From Bettongia penicillata ogilbyi (Eukaryota > Chordata > Mammalia > Diprotodontia > Potoroidae): 64,000 nucleotides of DNA. Position 1 is the first letter of the stretch; each line of letters opens with the position of its first letter. Shown piece by piece: positions 58,831-64,000 of this stretch. The translations under genes and the position numbers were made by a program. The notes below the pieces were generated by a model that saw only the letters and a program-made list of their open reading frames with translations, had not been told where the DNA came from and did not search any database. The stretch lies in assembly GCA_023548195.1 (NCBI GenBank), contig JAJHZJ010000013.1, positions 815,001 to 879,000 on the forward strand. Direction: 5' to 3'.

Positions 58831-59511
58831 CTTGATATAATAGCAATTTTAGTGTTGTATCATATGGACTAAGTAATACAAAACCTTTATTAATCATTGC
58901 AATCACAACAATGAAATTCATCAGTATAAGGTGATTTCTTAATGAAAGATACTTGAAGGTTGTTAATTAATTGTTAAACCTAATACCTGTTTGAGAAAGC
59001 TAGAACAATAATTCTTTATTCCTAGTGATAAAAAAATGTTTTATTTTACAGTTAGGTCCAATTCATTTAGTCATAAAAAGACTGTTGCAGAATTTGAATT
59101 TCTAAGTTGAAAATTTAGAACATAAAGATATAGTTACAATTTCCTACTCTTTTGACAGTTTGGGTCTATATATTTAGATAGAGATAGTATTTATTCTCCT
59201 TTAAATTGCATTCCCTTACAATTTATTAACCTTATCTTGATTAAGGGACTACTTAAACAAAAAATCCTCGCATGACTTCTTTTTTCACTAAAACAAAATC
59301 ATTTTCCAGTCTTGAAACAAATTCTTGCACTGAATTTTTCTTGTCATGTTTATGTTTCTTGAGTCTTACTTTCCACAATGAGTGATACTAAGTACCCTCA
59401 AATCCTGGGTTCTCTTACATCACTAACATTTTATTTGAGCTGTTTCAAAAGTTCATTCTTTTAAATGATATAGACAGAAATGGGGGGAAAGGATAGGCAG
59501 TGTTTGTGTTT
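58831..59511. other. KCNK10 intron before the METTL15 retrocopy
   Basis: Repeat-free and AT-rich. The part nearest 59511 may be the retrocopy's 3' UTR (AATAAA on the minus strand near 59430). No clear poly(A) remains. Confidence 0.35.
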
Positions 59512-60712
59512 TTACAGCTTGATAGCTGCCCAGAACTTGGCAGAATACCCTCGGGGGTTGTCCTAGACCTCCTGGTTTTCCGGAGTCACCACCTTCTTGT
59601 GTATCATTTCCTATTCCAAGGGAGATGAGCTTTGAAAGACTTCTTTGTTTTCTGGATTTAAACACAGTCCTGGGGCTTGGGCTATCTTCTGTCTCCTTTT
59701 GGGACTAAGCTTTTCTGCCATGTCTATTCCATGCAAGAAGCACTTGACAATGCAGTCTTCCAGTGAGTAAAAAGAAAGGGCCACAAGGTGACCCCCTCGG
59801 CCTCAGGAATTTCTGAGCTATCTTCAGTCCCACGTAAGAGTTCATTCAGCTCATTGTTTACAAAAGTCTTGGTAGAAATATGAGTGGATCTCTGGAGTAA
59901 GTCTTTCCTTTCATACAAAGCAGCAGCAGGAAAAGCACCTGTCACAATGCTGGCAAGCTGCTGGGTTCTGGTGATGGAGTAGATCCTGCATGCCTGAAAG
60001 ATTGCTGAAGTGATTTTCTTGGCATACTTCTCTTCCCCATATGTTCTCAGGATCAACATGAGTGCCTGTTGATCTAAGACATTCACAACATCAGTGGCAA
60101 TGGGCATGTCAGGGTACCTGCCACCATCCATCCTCATGTCCAAAGGGTCATCCTTTCAAAGGGAAAAACTTTTTTCAGGAGTATCAAGTTGCATGGAGGA
60201 GCGCCCGAGAGCTATAAGAACTCCATTAACAATCCCGGGCTGTACTCCAGCTTTCCTTAGCAGGACCTTGGCTTGGCTAAACTGGCCTAGCAAAGCTCGA
60301 ATCTGTTTTGGATATAATTCTGAAAGCTGCTGAGCTATGGCATAAGTTGTTGGATCTCCATCTAGAACATATAAGGTAACATCCACTTCTTTCTGTAGAA
60401 TGGCTCTTGAGTGGTCTCCTGAACCAACTGTCATATCAAGAATATTCTGCCCTTGCTGTGGTGCTAAAAAATTAATAACTTCATTGACTATCACAGGTAT
60501 GTGTAGTTGTTTTACAATTTCATGATTTCCACTTGGAGAATTATGCATTTCCTGATCTTTGGAAACACATGTTCTCCATCTTCAAGTTCACTGTGCCTGT
60601 CAACTGAAGAATGTATTTCTTTTGGGTGTATGCCTCTATTAAATATGCCAGTTTCAAAACTGTACAGGAAGAATCCTTTGTAGACTCTACAAAGATACTG
60701 GTATTGAAGCAT
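59512..60712 (-). pseudogene. METTL15: METTL15 processed pseudogene (mitochondrial 12S rRNA m4C methyltransferase retrocopy)
   Basis: Intronless, broken copy of METTL15, the RsmH-type enzyme that methylates N4 of a cytidine in mitochondrial 12S rRNA. The start ATG (60710-60712) opens MLQYQYLCRVYKGF, matching the family N-terminus. A frameshift near 60545 leads into LHIPVIVNEVINFLAP and the SAM-binding motif region DMTVGSGDHS (family DMTFGSGGHT). At 60156-60158 a TGA replaces the arginine of the FSLRKDGPLD stretch, a likely CGA to TGA change. The frame then continues DMRMDGGRYPDMP through HISTKTF, where about five codons are missing, to FVNNELNEL. One-base insertions near 59845 and 59798 shift the frame; the C-terminus MIHKKVVTPENQEV is followed by TAG, then DNPRGYSAKFWAAIKL and TAA at 59512-59514. 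An AATAAA lies about 80 nt further. It sits in the KCNK10 intron, in the same direction. Confidence 0.94.
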
Positions 60713-61800
60713 ACCTGAAAGTTCATATGATCTGGTAAAGGCTTTGCTTGGGGAGCCAAATTCAGGTTCTGCTCCAAACCCTGATTTGTTTGCCTCTCTT
60801 CTCTTTTTCTTAAAAAATATTCTTTGTTATATAGGACAGCTTTCTGGGAGAGGGGTGGGGTGGAGACAAATACATGAGGAAATCTAGGTAATGCAAAAAT
60901 TAAAGATATCAATAAAAATTTATTTTTAAAGAATCACTCTCCCCTTCGTCTCTAGTTCCGTCATGTTGCAGATGAGGAAAGTGGGGCTGAGAGGGGTTAA
61001 ATTACCTGTCTAAAGTCACATATGCTTATTGTGTGCTCATTCCAGCACTAAATGCTCATTCCAGTTCTAAATCTATGGGAAGGCATTAGAACATTAATTT
61101 CACTGGAATAGGTAACTCCCTGGTGAAGAAACTTTTTCAATGAAGGTAAGCATCTTCTTGGCAATTAACAGTCAAAGAGTTGAGATCAATATGCATCTGA
61201 GTCAGGACTTGAGCCCAGCACTCTATCTGTCATGACTACTCAAGCATAGAAGAACTTCCAGGCTCCAAGGTCAGGTCTTTATCCACAATATTAGACCAGA
61301 CTGACACTCCTTAAATCTATAACTATAATATATTCTCTTTCATTCTCTCTACATGAAGATGGTTTTGCATAATTATATATCCATTCCCTATAAAGATAGT
61401 TTGAGGTATTTCTGAAGAATTCAGCACATATTTTCACTGAGCTGTCAAAATTCCATTTTAATATTTTATAGAATCTTTCAAGGAAATTAAAAGGTTATAT
61501 AAATAAAAGAGGGGAAATTAGCTCCATGAAATGTCTCTTATGGAAGAAATATGAATATAATAGAAATCCTGCAAAAATCTACATTTTCATTCAAAGAGAA
61601 CTGGTCTGAGAATTAGATGAAAGCTGGGCTCAAATCCTAACCATGCTACTGTGTGAGCTTGGACAAATCATTTAACCATTTCAGGTCTTGGTTTTCTTGA
61701 ATGCTAAATAAATCTAAATCCCCTGGAGGCTACTGAAAATTTCCTCAAGGATGTTTAAGGTTGTTTCCATTTCTAAATGTTATGATCCTAGGACTGAATG
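60713..61800. repeat. KCNK10 intron: retrocopy 5' side and MIR pieces
   Basis: 60713-60850 may be the retrocopied METTL15 5' UTR. 60955-61080 antisense MIR ('gttgcagatgaggaaagtgg'); 61600-61800 forward MIR ('gctgggctcaaatcctaacc'). The rest is unassigned. Confidence 0.5.
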
Positions 61801-62050
61801 ACAAGTCTAAGCTTCCTTAAGTATGTTGTCATTGTCTGTTATCTTTTTCCTTTTTGGTGAGAAATACATAGAATGATTTTTTAAAAAATCAGACCTGAAC
61901 CTAGGTCTTCCTGCCCCTATGTAACACTGCTACTTTAGTTTAATCATTTTATTATTTATTTCTGATATTTATGACTTTTAGTCCTCTAGTTTTTTTTTTT
62001 GCTTAATTTTTTATGAACCATATATTAACAGAGTTTGATCCAGACCCTGG

Positions 62051-62051
<1 letters not shown>

Positions 62052-62091
<40 letters not shown>
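62052..62091. repeat. (TG)20 microsatellite
   Basis: 40 uninterrupted bases of TG on the plus strand. Confidence 0.95.
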
Positions 62092-62092
<1 letters not shown>

Positions 62093-62164
62093 TGTTATGC
62101 ACTTACAATATCAATGGGGTTAATCACAATAATAGCAGTCTATTGTGGACAAGGGGACATAGCA

Positions 62165-63230
62165 CAAGAAGTATTGGGCTGGACGGCATCTCAGAGATCA
62201 TCAAATCCACACCCTTCCTTTTACAGATGAGGAAACTGAGGTTCAAAGTTGTTAAGACCATTCACATAACAAGTGGCAGAACCAGGATTTTAATTAACTT
62301 CCTATTAGTCCAAGATTAGCAAGACAGATCAACACTCTTTCCACATTTGTAACAAATCATACTTCCATATCCCTTTATTTTTTAATAATAATGACCTGGC
62401 ATTTAATAGAGTTTTTAAGGTTTGTAAAGAACTTTATTTCCAATATGTATCACAACAACCTTGTAATGTAAGGCAAATATCGAAGGTGTGATTAGCTCTC
62501 TTTTACAGGTGACTAAAGCTAGTAATGGGTAAGTGACTTGCCCAGGGTCATAAAACTAGTGCCGGAAGTAGAATTTTGAACCCACATCCATTTTTCAATG
62601 ACACTACATTCCTCATAACAACTCTATGAGGTAGGTTATACAGAGTATTACAATTTGAGGGGATCAGACCTATGACTTCACTGACATACAAAATTCCCAA
62701 ACTTGAACACAGATCTTCCTGATTCTAAGGCCTTATTTCATGTCCAGTAAGCCATGGCTATAGATGCCTCTCAAAAAGCACAAAACACAAGCATTATTAT
62801 CTCCAGCATTATTATTATGTTCATTTTTATCCCACAATGTTCTTATTGTTTAGTCATGCCTAACTTGGAATGACCCCATTTGAAATTTTCTTGGCAGATA
62901 CTGGAGTAGTGTGCCATTTCCTTCTCCAGCTCATTTTACGGATGAGAAAACTGAGCCAAATAGGATTAAGTGACTTGCCTAGGATCACACAGTTAATTAA
63001 GTGTCTGAGACTGGATTTGAACTCAGGAAGATGAATTTTCCTAATTCCCAACACAGTGCTCTGCACACTATGGTGCTACCTACCTGCCTAGCTAGATAAG
63101 GAAAGCAAGGTTCCAATTAAAACTACTTTCCCATAATACCACAACTAATAAATGGTAGAGTCAGAACTCAAACTGAAGTCTTCTGATTCCAAGGCTAGAG
63201 TTCTTTTTACTATAATACATTGCCTCCCTT
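62165..63230 (-). mobile_element. Cluster of antisense MIR and SINE copies
   Basis: Antisense MIR 62165-62340 ('acagatgaggaaactgaggt'), antisense MIR 62372-62620 ('ggtaagtgacttgcccaggg'), partial 62640-62760, full antisense SINE 62845-63092 ('ttccttctccagctcatttt'), antisense MIR 63093-63230. Confidence 0.85.
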
Positions 63231-63754
63231 TTATATTGCTACAGGGGGGGAAATCTCTAGGACCTACTTTGGCCATTCAGAGCTATGATTTATGGTTTTG
63301 TTGAAATGCAAACACATCACCATGGTAATGTGGCTGAACGGAAGATGATTCTTCTAAAAGGAATGGTAATGAGAACAGCCTCAGAGAAAGGTTGACTTTC
63401 ACCACCATCATTATGTTTACTGCAAAGATCCAAAGATCTGGTTACTGTCTCATTTTCTCAACATCACAAAGAATAACCAAGTAGCACCTGCAGTTCTGTA
63501 CACTATTAATAGGGCTTTTTAAAGCCTGTTTGCTTACTGTCTCCATGGCAAGGATACTTGCTCTGAAGTCATATTAATAGGAGTCATGCAGTTAAATCCC
63601 CATGGAGGCTACTGAAAATTTCCTACTCAAAAATGCAGTACACAAAAGGGCTGCCCCATACTAAGCAAAACCTGCAATCTTGATTGCCAAGTGAGAATCT
63701 GCAACAGCAACGGCAACATCTACATGAATCTAGGCTTTTCCATTTATTTTCCAT
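63231..63754. other. KCNK10 intron, repeat-free block
   Basis: No SINE or LINE. Contains 'catcaccatggtaatg' and 'ctccatggcaagg' and a 22-nt stretch repeated from 61724. A candidate conserved non-coding piece; no open frame of note. Confidence 0.4.
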
Positions 63755-63880
63755 TTCCACTTGTGTGGATTTAGGCAAATTACTTCATCTCTCTGGGCTT
63801 CAATTTCCTTAACTATAAAAATGAGGGGATTTTACCGTATGACCTCTATGCTCCTTTTCAGCTCAAAATTCATGATATTC
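63755..63880 (+). mobile_element. MIR 3' half
   Basis: 'cacttgtgtggatttaggca', 'gacctctatgctccttttca'. Confidence 0.75.
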
Positions 63881-64000
63881 TGATCCTTTCACCTTGGCAA
63901 AAGTTGAGATATGCCATTGTTTTCCCCCAGGAAAGTCAACTAGGTAATTCTAATATCTGAATTACACTGAAATTACCAGTGAAGACATACCTGGTGGAAA

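Noticed and set aside
59724..60548. Intact methyltransferase gene on the minus strand
   Set aside because: Two long open frames look like an enzyme, but they are separated by a TGA replacing a conserved arginine, need frameshifts at both ends and lack the parent's introns. It is a METTL15 retrocopy.
49151..64000. Upstream KCNK10 exons (TM1, first pore with GYG, TM2)
   Set aside because: I looked for frames reading the expected GKIFCILYA and TTIGYGN words on the minus strand and saw none; the exons must lie beyond 64000.

Overview
This is a window of vertebrate nuclear DNA, AT-rich and intron-rich, almost certainly from a marsupial. Two things point there. Three exons of a two-pore-domain potassium channel gene read as a close but not identical relative of human KCNK10 (TREK-2). 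The interspersed repeats are dominated by ancient MIR/CORE-SINEs, L2 fragments and a long tRNA-derived SINE whose 3' half carries a motif like 'cttggcaaagat', which I associate with marsupial genomes. I cannot name the species. No bacterial-type gene, operon, CRISPR array or functional RNA gene is visible. Layout: about 1-31.3 kb is the 3' flank of KCNK10, ending in its 3' untranslated region. It is mostly repeats plus one decayed intronless copy of AP3M1 (15297-16402, + strand) and an LTR-like segment (about 12.5-13.4 kb). From 31.3 to 49.15 kb lie the last three coding exons of KCNK10 on the minus strand: the C-terminal tail exon (31327-31950), the TM4 exon (40217-40359) and the TM3/second-pore exon (48964-49150). 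Splice sites and reading phases join perfectly (187 nt, 143 nt, then 207 codons plus stop). The exons coding for the N-terminus, TM1, first pore and TM2 were not found up to 64000 and must lie beyond the right edge. From 49.15 to 64 kb is the next KCNK10 intron, which carries a broken intronless copy of METTL15 (59512-60712, minus strand, same direction as the host gene). The two internal introns hold well-delimited mobile elements: a long antisense L2 body split by a 645-bp TG...CA element flanked by TAAC (probable solo LTR), a 615-bp hAT-like element with a near-perfect 8-bp target duplication, a roughly 357-bp Tc1/mariner/pogo-like element, and L1 pieces in both directions. Functionally, only KCNK10 appears to be a living gene: a polymodal background K+ channel subunit gated by stretch, lipids, heat, pH and phosphorylation. 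Both retrocopies carry stops and frameshifts. I found no convincing new biological system. The observation most worth testing is a 26-unit TG repeat that begins 20 nt inside the intron after the pore exon, where a UG-binding splicing factor could act. If that intron is retained, translation would run in frame into a Cys-Val repeat and lose TM4 and the tail. Coordinates of retrocopies, exons and the delimited transposons are close to exact; those of older repeats are estimates to within tens of bases.
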